The notes under the pieces are model-generated. The model was given only the letters and a program-made list of their open reading frames with translations, was not told the origin of the DNA and did not search any database. The translations under genes and the position numbers were made by a program. This document shows positions 46,122-57,030 of a stretch of 64,000 nucleotides of DNA, piece by piece. Source of the DNA: Archivesica marissinica (Eukaryota; Mollusca; Bivalvia; Venerida; Vesicomyidae); contig CM026404.1 of NCBI GenBank assembly GCA_014843695.1, positions 6,327,773 to 6,391,772 of the forward strand, given 5' to 3'. Each line of letters starts with the position of its first letter. Position 1 is the stretch's first letter.

Positions 46122-46285
46122 AAAAGTGAGGAAGCTATCCAGCTGGCTTGAGGAAGATCGGTGGTTCTACCTGTGTGCCCGTCCGTGACTGAAGTTTGGA
46201 GGGTCTTCCTCCACCAATAATAACTGGAGAGTCACTCATTTGACCAAAGCTGTTTTGGCGACGTTAAATCCCAAAAAACAACTAA
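46122..46285 (+). mobile_element. SINE family D
   Basis: gaagctatccagctggcttg, agatcggtggttctacctgt, aataataactggagagtcac, and the end gcgacgttaaatccc-like (ggcgacgttaaatccc). Confidence 0.7.
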
Positions 46286-46453
46286 CCTTTATGGAGAAAC
46301 AGAGCTATGGAGAGATCCAAGCGCAAAGTCCAGGAACGCGACTTTAATAATTCATGATTTGACTCGCCAATCATGTTTAGTTTAATATTTCATGTTTTGG
46401 CTCACCAATCATGTTTAGTTTAATCTCAATACTCATTATTGTCAGCTAGTGAT

Positions 46454-46628
46454 GTACTGTTAAACCTGTGTTAGTGGTCACCTCCATTAAGCAGCCAACC
46501 TGTATTAAGCAGCCAGATTCCAATATGTTGTGATTTTATACATTTGACCTCTATTAAGCAGCCATCTGTTCTAAGCAGCCACTGCCTGCAATTCCATTGG
46601 CTGGCTGCTCAAGACGGGTTTGACTGTA
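46454..46628. mobile_element. TA-type MITE copy
   Basis: Left tactgttaaacctgtgttag, right gacgggtttgactgta. The body contains cctccattaagcagccaacc. Confidence 0.7.
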
Positions 46629-46656
46629 TATGATTTATCCTGTATCTGTAATCTAT

Positions 46657-46839
46657 CAACAATGTACTCAAGCCGCATCTCGTAAACTGCATGGTGGTCA
46701 ATGTTCTATAAACCTGGCATGGATGATCGGGGGTTACTATCTAAATCCAACAATGTACTCAAGCCGCATCTCGTAAACTGCATGGTGGGCAATGTTCTAT
46801 AAACCTGGCATGGATGATCGAGGGTTACTATCTAAATCC
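46657..46839. repeat. 91-bp tandem duplication, 2 copies
   Basis: caatgtactcaagccgcatc begins at 46660 and again at 46751. The copies differ at only a few bases. Confidence 0.9.
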
Positions 46840-46906
46840 AAAGTGGTCGACATGTTTTGCTTGTACTCGATCCACTTCACATACAGGGTGGGTGTCTTCG
46901 TTATGT

Positions 46907-47368
46907 TACCGTATATTCGAGGCCATAAGTCGACCTTTTTCTCGTCCAGAAATGCGATGAAAGTTCAAGGTCGACTTATGGATGAGAAACAAGCCAAAAA
47001 ATTATTTTGAAAAAATAAGTTAAATTTTTTTATTTGTTGGAACTTTATTTATGTCTGTTTTATTAGATTTATAACAATTTGCTTAGACATGTACATGTAC
47101 ATTATAAACCATAGAAAAGCTGATAAACTCACTTCATAAATTGTTGTTGTGCATCAGTGTATTTTCTATGATTTGTAATGGATTAAAGTCGACCAGATAT
47201 CTCAAATTGAGCTCAGTTTCCTTCAAAAATGAGAGAAAAACAATTGTTGTAACGAATGTCATATCGTTAAGTTCACAAAGTACCCTCGACTTATCGAAGG
47301 ATCCAGTTTAAAATTAGCATTTTCAAGCCAAAATTCAACCCTTGACTTATGGCCGGGAATATACGGTA
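46907..47368. mobile_element. inverted-repeat element with accgtatattc ends
   Basis: Left taccgtatattcgaggccat, then aagtcgac; right cttgacttatggccgg, then gaatatacggta. These are inverted copies of about 28 bp, with TA at both edges. It is non-autonomous because no transposase frame is present. A Tc1/mariner-type origin is suggested by the TA only. Confidence 0.65.
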
Positions 47369-47690
47369 ATCGTGGTACCTATGTTTGAGGTGCAGATCCA
47401 TGCACAACCATGTATGGGTCCAATCTATTATAGTCGATTTGTTACTGTAGATTGTTTCACATAGCTTGTTAACTCTTACATGTATCTGTTTGACTTTGTA
47501 TCCACTAATGGTGGCCTGCAACCCCAATGGGACAGCTCCAACGTCGGACAGCATCTCTTCGTTGTTAAATGGCATTTGTTCTGTGATCGTAGTATTATTT
47601 AGCATATAAATAAAGCTTACATTATGTATGCATTTTAAAATAACACGATATATTATGTTCACCAAAGGTATGGATCGGTGATGTTGGATC
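47369..47690 (-). other. unrecognised open stretch beside the MITE
   Basis: On the - strand about 100 codons are open, including MPFNNEEMLSDVGAVPLGLQ, ATISGYKVKQIHVRVNKLCE and STIIDWTHTWLCMDLHLKH. The composition looks coding, but no family is recognised and the frame runs into a SINE on one side and a MITE on the other. It could be an exon remnant or a transposon fragment. Confidence 0.3.
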
Positions 47691-47696
47691 GATGAT

Positions 47697-47935
47697 GTTA
47701 GTTTATACAAATTTATTTTAACTCGATTGCGAAACAAGTTCTTATTACTTATATTAATCACTCTCGAGACCTCATTCCTGATGGAATCCATCGCCACGGG
47801 GGAGAGAGAAGAGGCAATGTGGAAATTAAATGCCTTGCCTAAGGGCACAATTGTAACGGCTCCAGCGGGGCTCGAACTCCGGACCTTTCGCACTTGAAGC
47901 GACCGCGTGTCCACTGCGCTATCACGACGTCCACT
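47697..47935 (-). mobile_element. tRNA-derived SINE (family A), full copy
   Basis: On the - strand: gtggacgtcgtgatagcgca at the head, B-box-like ccggagttcgagccccgctg, body gattccatcaggaatgaggt, tail gagtgattaatataagtaa. Confidence 0.8.
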
Positions 47936-48267
47936 ATCGGTGATGTTGGATCGTAAGTCCAGGCATCATCGAGTTTGGTCCCCTCTACCTACACAACTAC
48001 ATGCTGCACTATCCACCAACACATGCTGCACTATCCACCAACACTCCACCAACACATACAATGCCTTATTGTATCCATTGGTCACATACCATTATTTACA
48101 CACTTGTATATGAACCCTCGGTGAGCCATCCATCTACTTGGATACATGTCTGAGTGTCTGTATATCTACAGCTTGTGGCTGGCTCCATTGTTTATCAACA
48201 TTCAAATGTTATACCTCTCATCTTTTGATTAGAAAATTAGAATTTTATGGAAAAATACATGTTTATT

Positions 48268-48455
48268 GAGGTGGTCTCCGTGGCTGAGTGGTCACGATCA
48301 TTGACTTCAATTCACTTGCACAGACAGCTCTATGTACGAATTTCATTGGGGGTGTCAATTTATTTCATGTGAGGAAGTTATCCAGCTGGCTTGTGGAAGG
48401 TCAGTGGTTCTACCTGGGTGCCCATCTGTGCATAAAATACTGCTAGGAGGTTCAG
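48268..48455 (+). mobile_element. SINE family C head fused to SINE family D body
   Basis: gtggtctccgtggctgagtg, then gtcacgatcattgacttc, resembles the tRNA-like head of family C. After about 48370 it continues with gaagttatccagctggcttg and ggtcagtggttctacctggg of family D. Either a nested pair or the true full-length form of family D. Confidence 0.6.
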
Positions 48456-48509
48456 CCTGGACCAAACCCTTTCCAAGCGCATTCGGAAAGCAATCATCGG
48501 GGTCTAGGT

Positions 48510-48815
48510 CCAATTCGGGGTGTTCGGAAAGCATACGGAACCCAGCACCTCCAAATTTTCATCTCAAATACACAAAGAACGACGCATACTTCCCGAACGT
48601 TTTCCATACATACTGTATATTCCTAGAATGCTTCCCGAATACACATGGACGCCACAATTGGATGGTCAATGAAAATTATTTTGAACATGCACAACAAATA
48701 TTTGGAACTACTAAATGCCATTCCGTAAATATCCGTACGGAGCCGAACAGTCAATATGCTCCATGAACACACCGAATATGATCCGTTCGCTCCCCGAACA
48801 CCCAATTTCCTATAT
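48510..48815. repeat. foldback element with imperfect inverted ends
   Basis: aattcggggtgttcgg near the left is matched in inverse by ccccgaacacccaattt near the right. The interior is rich in cgga and tccg. It may be a MITE-like insertion in SINE D. Confidence 0.5.
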
Positions 48816-48885
48816 GGAAAACAAACGACATTCTGGCCAGTGTGATCGGGTCATTATAAATTATCTATATTGATCTAGTTATACA

Positions 48886-49060
48886 TGCAGTCAAACCTGT
48901 GTTAGTGGTCACCTCCATTAAGCAGCCAACCTGTATTAAGCAGCCAGTTTCCAGATTCCAAATATATTGTTTTTATTATACATTTCACCTCTTTTAAGCA
49001 GCCACCTGTGCCACTTTAATTCCCTTCGCTGGCTGCTTAATTAAGACAGGTTTGACTGTA
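48886..49060. mobile_element. TA-type MITE copy
   Basis: Left gcagtcaaacctgtgttag, right taagacaggtttgactgta; body cctccattaagcagccaacc. It is followed by a TA microsatellite at about 49061-49076. Confidence 0.75.
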
Positions 49061-49222
49061 TATATATATATATATAGTTTTGATAGTCGAGTCTCGGTAT
49101 TGTGATCAACGGGCAGCATCTCCCCCTGAAACTACCATACTAGAAATAATCATAAGTTCGGTATATTGGCAATGACAAAAGTTACTTCAAAGACGGAAGC
49201 AGTGATTTAAAATATATTTTAT

Positions 49223-49465
49223 TTAACCCATTTCATTCTGGATACATTTAAAGGCTTTTGCAAACAACATAGATCCAGATCAGTCGCAGCGTGACGCTGT
49301 GTGCTGATCAGGATCTATATTGTTTGCTACATAGCCAAGTGTCTTAGCACTGTGAATAGCAAACAGTATAGAGCCTGATCAGACGGCACGTTCCGTGGCC
49401 GTTGATCTGGCTCTTATGTTCTTTGCAAATACGGTTTGAACGGTATCCAGAATGAAATGGGTTAA
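49223..49465. mobile_element. MITE family B (TTAA type), intact
   Basis: The ends ttaacccatttcattctgg and ccagaatgaaatgggttaa are perfect inverted repeats of about 23 bp with TTAA at both edges. Inside are two nested inverted pairs (gcaaacaacatagatcc with ggatctatattgtttgc; gcaaacagtatagagcc with ggctcttatgttctttgc). The TTAA-CCC ends suggest a piggyBac-like non-autonomous element. This is the best preserved copy of a family also seen at about 566, 13895 and 40870. Confidence 0.8.
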
Positions 49466-49990
49466 TAAGAGTGGGTTTGTGTCTTAATATTTTTGATTGT
49501 TATATTTTGTTATACGAAGGTCAGTTTATCATGTAATGATTTGAAATTTGTATGATTTGTTATATTTTTAGGTTGCAATCAAACTTAAATACTATACCAA
49601 TACCAGAGGACATAGAAAATGCACACTTTGGATAAATGTGTTTTTACCTGAAAAACAATAACTATATAAATACATAGTTTTAAACATTTTGGAATGTTGT
49701 GTTTTGTAATAAAGATGCGATATATCTTTGATGGAATCCTTCGTATTTCGTTTCCGTGTAATAATAATTATATAATGTAGGTGTGCGTTTTCTATGTCCT
49801 AGCATCGTTAACATGAGAATGCGTTTGTTTGCTCTGCTGTTGTATTTTATTTTGAGGTTTTCTATAGACAATCAGGATACAGTATTTCAGAAAAGTGCAT
49901 TTGCAAATGTTTTGTTTATAGATTGTGGTCATATGGTACTTGTTTGGTGACCATGAAGCCGACCTTGAACAGCAAAGTTCTGTTATGTTC
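49466..49990. other. AT-rich spacer
   Basis: No gene or repeat end recognised. Confidence 0.4.
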
Positions 49991-50040
49991 TTAACCCTTT
50001 CTACACTACATACCTCTAAATAGGCGTAGATCCAGATGAG
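49991..50040. mobile_element. MITE family C, left end only
   Basis: ttaaccctttctacactaca, then cctctaaataggcgtag. It breaks off at gatgag, where a reversed SINE begins. Confidence 0.65.
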
Positions 50041-50148
50041 GGAGAGAGTGGAATTTACGTGCCTTGTCTAAGGACACAATCGAAACGGCTCCAGCTGGGC
50101 CTGAACTCTGAGCCTTTCGCTACATCTGCTCTATCACGACTTCCATCA
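50041..50148 (-). mobile_element. SINE family A fragment
   Basis: The reverse complement carries tggaagtcgtgatagagcag and gctcagagttcaggcccag. Confidence 0.6.
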
Positions 50149-50424
50149 CAATTCAAAGAGTCGCCATATGAATGTAGTCATTTATGCGAATATAAACCCA
50201 TGACCTACCAAATAGTTACTTTACTTGTTTGTTGGTATATCTACTTGTAAGTAACAGTCACAATTTGGATCAATATTCTTTGAATACTTCACTCCACATA
50301 AATCTCATGCAACATGTGTATCACTTTTCCCATACATGTATATCCGCGGCTATTCCACGCCATTATCTATTCCCATAGATATCGATTTAGGAAATCATAT
50401 TTTGTCTGTCAGTTGTTTATTGAC

Positions 50425-50527
50425 GAATAAAACATGGTTTGGAGTTCTGACGCGTAGGAATTAACCACGCAGGCCATAGGCCTAAGTGGTTAATTCCACG
50501 CTCAGAACGACAAACCATGTTTTATTC
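50425..50527. repeat. long near-perfect hairpin
   Basis: Arms of about 42 bp: gaataaaacatggtttg, then gaattaaccac on the left; gtggttaattcc, then caaaccatgttttattc on the right. A loop of about 17 bases contains its own palindrome ggccataggcc. No TTAA or TA edges were identified. Confidence 0.85.
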
Positions 50528-51112
50528 CACTATAAATAACGCAAATACTAACATGACTGAAATATCAGAAAAGTGCAACAATAGTTGGGTGTTATTTTTT
50601 AGAATGCATAAAAGACGTCACAAAAGTACAAACATGCTAATAAAGAACACATTTCACATAAATACATATTGATAACATTTTTATAGCACAAAATTAAAAA
50701 TTATTCTATTGCGCTTCACAATTACAGATGAAATTTTAAACATTTACATATGACAATAATATATGGAAATATTAATATATATATATATATATGCATATTA
50801 TATAACGCACTACGCCATGGTTTATTGCAGATTTAAAAACGGTAAATTCCTTCCAGGCATAATGCGGAGTCCTGTTAGAATATAGAGTATGCAGTAGTGT
50901 GCCTATTGCTAATGAGCTGTATGGGAATACAATGTGTAATGTGCCCTTGTCTGTTGTGGAGTAACGGGTGACAGCAACACCTGTATTGTGAAGTCTCGTT
51001 ATACTTGAGGATAATTCTAGGATGTCATGCAATAAATAATGAGAACATACTTCATGCAGCTTTGTTGTGTATTTACAATTGCAGTTTGTGTCAGTTTTGA
51101 GCCACACTACAT
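50528..51112. other. AT-rich spacer
   Basis: A TA run lies at about 50774-50792. A - strand frame (50772-51179) has no recognisable content. Confidence 0.4.
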
Positions 51113-51395
51113 CTTCCCCCCCCCCACCCCAGCCCCTCTCAACCCCATCCCCTTTCACCTCCATCCCCTCACCACCCATCCCCTTTCACCCCATCCCCCC
51201 TCACCCCATCCCCCCTCACCCCATCCCCTCTCACCCCATCCCTCACCCCATCCCCTTCACCCCCCCCCCTCTCACCCCCATCCCCTTTCACCCTCCACCC
51301 CCTCTCACCCCATCCCCCTTTCACCCTCCATCCCCTTTCACCCTCCATCCCCTCTCACCCTCCATCCCCTCTCATCCCCTCACCACCACCCATTG
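51113..51395. repeat. C-rich low-complexity tract
   Basis: Irregular repeats of caccccatcccc and ttcaccctccatcccc. On the - strand, the sense strand of the TRIM-like gene, this is a series of G-runs of three to nine, just past that gene's stop codon. Confidence 0.9.
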
Positions 51396-51568
51396 GACTA
51401 CTCCCAAGTATTATTTCTTGTTAGCCGTCCGATTACCATCAATAAATTCACCACATGGCCGACGAGGCGCTACCAGAGTCAACATATTTAATATGGAGAA
51501 GATCTATGCCACAACATAGACCGGGTACCAAGACTAACACATGTGTCCTGCCTAAGACTTGGGACCAC

Positions 51569-54500
51569 TTATTTTATTTCAAAGACTTTAACACTCCTGC
51601 TCCTGGCTTCCTGCTTGAAGAAGTTGCTCTGTGTTATAAACAACCTGCCATATGAACTTTGAACTGCCAGAGCATGCGGGTATTCTATGTTGTCAACGAT
51701 TACATCACGCACGTGCGAACCGTCCAACGTAAGTTCAAGCACCTTGTGGCTGCTCCAGTCTGCCACAAACAGCCGGTCATTGTGGAGCACAACACCTCCG
51801 GGGCTGAAACGCCTGTGTTGAGTACTACACGTATACTGCCATAGCTTCTGTCCTGAAAGTATACGGGTTTCATTAAATCCAACCTCGTTATTAAGTGTAG
51901 CCTAGAAACAGGCATTGATATAGTTTGCCTGTCAGTGGCATAAATATATTTTAACACCTAGACCATTAATTGAGCTGTATTGAGTTTCTGATAATATTTT
52001 GCCAGAAGTGAAAAAGTGTAGAGATAACGATAAAAGTATATTTGTAAATGGGTGGATCAAGTGACGAGTGGTCTATACAGGATCATCCGTTCAGAGGTAG
52101 ATGCATGCCTGTCCAGATGGCTGTGGGAAGTCATCCAGTAAGAGCCACCCAATCCATACCGCCTACAGCATTTACGGAACCCAAATGTCATCGGATCATG
52201 CAATGTATGTTAGAGTAACCATCTCGAACAACTTTTCCTGGAAACAACACATTAATAATCTAACCATACAGCCAAACTGTGCAAGGCCCAAAGCAAATGC
52301 CTTCAAGACATATGTTCGCCCATGATTGGAGTTTTATCATATTGCGAGTATAACAATCGTTGACTCCAAATCACGTGTCCATCACCGCTGAGGTTCGAGT
52401 CCCAATGTGTGTGTCGAATTCTTGCGATAGGTCGATGGTTATACCTCTCGGTGGGGCACCCGGGGTCTTCCTCCACCAATAATAGCTGCAGTCGCCATAT
52501 GACGTAAGCCGTTGGTGCGGTGCTAATCCCCAAACCAACAATTGACAGAATGAGGCAATCACTAGAGATGATGATGATGATGATTGATGGGTGTATAATT
52601 TATACATGTAATGATGAATATAAATTACACCCTAATCTTGGGAAGAGGTTCATCTATAAGTTTTGCCTAGTGTACAATTTACATACCTGACTCATTGAAA
52701 CAGCTGACCCGGTCATGACCACTTGCGAATATCATCGTTGCATCTCCGTCTACGTGTATATCCATATTGCGGGCTTGTCCCGCATTCATGCCAGTCTGTA
52801 TGACGTCTATTTGCCGGCCGTCGTCGTCGAGAACATGAATATCCCCGGCAAAACACAGAACGAAGTATCGACCTTCGCGAAAACACACAGCATATAACGT
52901 CTCTTTACATGGCACGTGCAATTCTTTGTGTCTGATTAAATGTATGGTATGTACCTTTACGAGCAGTATTTTTCTGTTGTGGAATAACGTCACGGCGATT
53001 GTGTTCTCCGTAACGTGACAGAGTCCACATGGCGACGGACATTCTAGGGCGTCAAGGTATGCATAGTCATGTCCAAACAGCATAATGTGTAGATGATTTA
53101 TATCTGAAACCACGATTTGACCATTGTCCAAAGCGAGAATGTTTGTTAACCGGCACAAATCCGTTTCGTACGGATGTTTCTTTGTGTGGAACCGGGCAGT
53201 GTATTTGAAGTAAGATTTTGAGTTCCGAAGTCCAGACGGAGTAATGTGGGTGGGACCGCTTGCCAGGGAGCTGTGTGGTTTGTAACTGACACTACTAAGT
53301 ATGCTTGTGCCATATGACCCGACGATTGGCAATCGAACTAAATCCTGTACGATACCACCAGAGGAAATAAATGAGTTCGATACAACCATATCATTTGTCG
53401 GTGTCGCTTCGGGAGTTTTGTTAATAGACGTAATTTCCTTCACAAGGTCAAAGTCATGATATCTTACTGTCAACGAACTTTTCTTCTTCTTCGCGACTCT
53501 CGATTCTGGTCCCTGTTCTTCAAACGGAACATACGCCATAGCAACGTCGTTCAGACAAATGTTTCCGCTCAATGGATTTCGACCGTCTTCTCGGGCTGAC
53601 TTGGAAAGACGAGATCGTATCTTCGGTCCGTTAATACTTCCAGTTCTATCGCTTTGTGGACGCAGTGCATATTTAGGGGTTTGCACACAGTTCAATAGCT
53701 GCTTGTTGTTGTGTAAGTGTGTGGATTGTTTTGTTTCTGTCGTCGTCGTTTGGTGAGTGTAATCAAAAGAATGTTTTACACTATTGAGAAACGGTTTCAA
53801 TGAGTGTTCATACTTTGAGTCCAGCTCCATAATTAATTTAAGTTCGTTTATCTTATTTTGTTCCATATATTCGAGTCTAGTATCTTCCTTCATGCTCTTA
53901 ACATCTGGCACAGAGTTCACAGAAGCGTCAATTCCCTTGCCGAGCATATTGTTCTCCATATCATTACTGTTTTCATGTTCCTTCATGCTTAGCTGATCTC
54001 TGTGCGAGGTGACCGGTGCTACTGTACCCAGCGAATCAAGTAGTTCCAATATGGAATAGAGCTGTTCCTTAAGCTTGAAATCAACGGCCTCTGCCATGTC
54101 AGACTTCCTGACTTCCAGCATAGCCTCTCGAACCGCCAATGTTTGATGCCTGCCATCTTCAATCATTCTTTTCAATTTGAAGCCTATAACATTGTCCTTT
54201 AGGACTGACTCTGTCGTTTCCAACCTGGAATATATATTAACGTATATAGTGTGTGAAGTTGTTTACTTGCTCATTAAAAATGTGAAATGCCATGAATGTG
54301 TTCGTTTGTATGGATAGCATCAACATATCTGTTAGTACAGTATTGGTAGGCATATGCACCCTAATAAGACCTGTAGTTTAGGTTTAATTTGTGTAGTCAC
54401 GGCCTACATATATACATAATCGTGACAAAGCAACGAACACAGCAAAATGGATTGGGCAACAAGTTCTCACAACATTAGTAAACTGCACTCCCCAAGAAGA

Positions 54501-55361
54501 ATAGTTGAATAATTGGCAATCAGATTTTGGTAAATAAGAAAAAAAATGTTTGAAGAAGGATAATACTTTGATTAGTATAGAGAAATGAACGGAGAAACGG
54601 AGTACTGTAAAACGAGTAGGAAAAGGAGATTATGACCTGTACACACTCTAATGTGATTTCATCTTGCAAACCCGTTACAAACGCTATTGGATTACAACTT
54701 GAAAAATGTATTCAAATGTCTGCTAGTTCATGCTAAATCAATTGTTCAAATCCAGAATCCTATTATGAAATCGCTATTAGGTGTATCAACCTTTAATGTG
54801 GTTGCATGTGTGTGTACATGTAGTCAGAATTATTGAAATAAATTCGCCTCTTCCGTGCCATAAGGCAGTCACGTCCAAGGGAAGGCACGCCCGTAGGCAG
54901 GCGCTCCAAGGTGCAAAAAGGCATAAACGTGTAAACTCAAATAACAATGGATCGAATCAAGAGGGAATGAACTTCGTTTATATCGAGAACAAAAACGATT
55001 CCAGTGTTGTCTAAAAGTAACTATTTTCCAACATGATTGACTATAATAATATTATCTGGTACCTTATTTGTCGATCCCGAAGCTTTTTCACAAATCTCTT
55101 CATTTTTTCTTCTTCCGCCGAAACTATTTCACACATCTGTTTCTCCGAACGTAGTTCCAGCTCCCGCAGTCGTTCCTCCAGCCGCGCACGTGTTGCATTG
55201 ATCTCGCTCTTCACCACAGCACGAGACTGGCGCAGCGAACGAATATTGCCTGTGACATCATTAATGCACTTGGTGCACGAGTGTTTCCAGTGCTTGATTT
55301 CCCGGAGAAGCGCGTGCTTCATTGATAAGCCATTCATATGTCGGAAGGTTGCGCGTGACAT
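51569..55361 (-). CDS. TRIM-like coiled-coil / NHL-type protein without RING or B-box
   Basis: Three exons on the - strand: 55361-55063, 54224-52687 and 51852-51569 (stop TAA 51571-51569). Splice sites are GT-AG and phases agree (2, then 1). The product is 706 residues. Residues about 30-98 are a Glu/Arg/Leu-rich coiled coil (RARLEERLRELELRSEKQM), continuing into exon 2. A long polar middle region has the basic patch RVAKKKKSSL. From about residue 450 there are beta-propeller-like strands typical of the NHL region of molluscan TRIM proteins: NILALDNGQIVVSDI, FVLCFAGDIHVLDDDGRQI, then SPGGVVLHNDRLFVADWSSH and SNFFKQEARSRSVKVFEIK in exon 3. An in-frame TAA just before the ATG at 55361 argues that the zinc-binding domains are really absent. 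Role unknown; TRIM-like proteins are often adaptors in ubiquitin or immune pathways. Confidence 0.8.
52095..52345 (+). pseudogene. CR1/Jockey-like LINE fragment in intron 2 of the TRIM-like gene
   Basis: It translates to YVRVTISNNFSWKQHINNLT, then FKTYVRP and a stop before LEF. This corresponds to KYLGLTLQNNLKWDKHINSI and ALVRPKLEYSSS of the LINE at 19021. Decayed. Confidence 0.65.
52375..52545 (+). mobile_element. SINE family D copy
   Basis: cgataggtcgatggttatac, aataatagctgcagtcgcc, then gacgtaagccgttggtgcgg. Confidence 0.65.
52566..52586. repeat. GAT microsatellite
   Basis: About six gat units in the same intron. Confidence 0.85.
54225..55062 (-). other. intron 1 of the TRIM-like gene
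   Basis: GT-AG intron on the - strand (donor gtacca, acceptor atattccag). No further exon or repeat was recognised inside. Confidence 0.6.
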
Positions 55362-56239
55362 AGTTTATACAAGATATCCTTTCTCTAACAGACCTACGCT
55401 AGCATTTTAAATCTACGAAACATTAAATTAACGTCAATGTCACAGCAGACTGACCCCCCAGTTAAAGTCAGATAATGAGTTTTGAGAAACGGAAGAATGT
55501 TATCACTGATTAACCCCTTTAAACTAAAACACGTATTTCATTGTAATAGTTCATTATTTTGTTAATTGATACGCGCATGAATACATGAATGCATACTAAA
55601 TATGAAGTAAATGAAACAGTTTCAATTACATTTATCTATATATCTTCACAGTCGACCAAACATATAGCACACCACAAGGTTTGCTAAAACAAAAGGAATT
55701 AAAGTCATTTGTTTACTGGTCGATAACAGTACCGTAGCCAGAGTCAAATTTCAACCAAGGAAATCTAGTGGGGTCCAAGCGCATGTTCCCCCTTAAAATT
55801 GTTGGGATATAAAAGCGATTTCCTGCGTTTTCTGATTTAATGAGTTTAGACGTATACTTATGTAATGACCTTCAACTCTCTAGCAGTCAACATTTTATAC
55901 AGCTAAGGGATATTTTTGGCATTTTATTTATTTCATTTTTCATTTATTTTTGCTTTGGAAATTTTAACTGAGGCAACTGCCTCGGTGTGCCTCAGTGTGG
56001 CTACGGGCCTAAGTAAGGCCGTCGCTTGCTTACTGATCGATAAGGCCAACACTGTGACGGTTTCTTGTCACTGAACCCTACATTCCGATATTCTGGATAT
56101 ACTATTTTGCTTAGGACTTGTTTTTTCTATTCTGACTAAATCACTCATACATGTAGCTTGGGAACAGACGTTGATATATTTTGCCTTGTCAGTCATTTAA
56201 ATATACATTTTGTATTTTTAACACCGATACCATTACCAT
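55362..56239. other. upstream region of the TRIM-like gene
   Basis: Presumed 5' flank and promoter side. No clear core promoter element can be named. No gene seen. Confidence 0.4.
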
Positions 56240-56460
56240 ACCGCACCATACAGCGACACTCCAGCTATTATTGGTGCAGGAATACTCCGAATGTCCCTCC
56301 GAGCATTAACGGACACCCTTGGGTAGAACCACATACCTATCGCAAGTTATTTGAAGTCCACAACCGTAACCACTCTGCCATCCCGTCTGTGCATGAAACA
56401 CTGATTGGAGAGGCACTCGGAGTCTTCCTCCACCAATAACAGCTGCAGAGAAATACGATA
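56240..56460. mobile_element. SINE family D pieces in opposite orientations
   Basis: 56240-56355 is the reverse complement of family D (tgtggttctacccaaggg on the - strand). 56380-56460 is a + strand piece (gtctgtgcatgaaacactga, then cctccaccaataacagctgc). Confidence 0.55.
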
Positions 56461-56654
56461 TCAATGGATGTACAATCTCCATGGTTTCATTAACAACCAG
56501 TGCGACCATCGTACTTTGAAATCAAACTCCCCCAAATTTAGGCGTAAATTACAATGATGCTTTTATGAAAAAGGTTCCCATTCGAACTTAGAAAATATCG
56601 TATAAGATGTGAAAGGTGCACGTCGAGGTCAAGACCCAACGGGTGAACGATCTA

Positions 56655-56850
56655 CGGTGGCGTCCGTGGTCAAGTGGTAGAGCTCCGAATTTGGACTCGA
56701 AGGGTACTGGGTTCGATACTCGGTCAAGACACTCATGTAGGCTAGTGTCCTTGAGCAAGGCACCTAACACACGTCGCTTAGTACTGATTACTAGCTTAGG
56801 TTGTCTAAGCCTGCCCAGGAAAACATGTTCAAATCCCCTCTTCAGTAGAT
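56655..56850 (+). mobile_element. tRNA-derived SINE (family B)
   Basis: A-box-like gtggtcaagtggtagagctc and B-box-like ctgggttcgatactcgg, then gagcaaggcacctaacacac and gtctaagcctgcccaggaaa. Confidence 0.75.
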
Positions 56851-56865
56851 GTCGTCAGTGGTGTT

Positions 56866-57030
56866 GAAGGTTGTGAGATAGTACGGTGGTCGCCAGATCG
56901 AACAGGTGGGCTTTCTCCTGGTTTCCTCCCACACGAATGACCACACATACGCTTTCATCCGCGCCAAAGAAAGAGATTAATATAAGTTGTTAGAACTTGC
57001 TTCGCAATCGTTGTAAACTAAATAAAGTTG
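56866..57030 (+). mobile_element. SINE family A2 fragment
   Basis: gtgggctttctcctggtttc, ctcccacacgaatgacc, then tail gagattaatataagttgtta and cgcaatcgttgtaaac. Confidence 0.65.

Noticed and set aside
48332..48766. 144-codon frame on the + strand
   Set aside because: It runs across a SINE D body into a foldback element, with no known domain.
51039..51519. Proline/histidine-rich proteins on the + strand
   Set aside because: Low-complexity C-rich tract read in two frames; no independent evidence.
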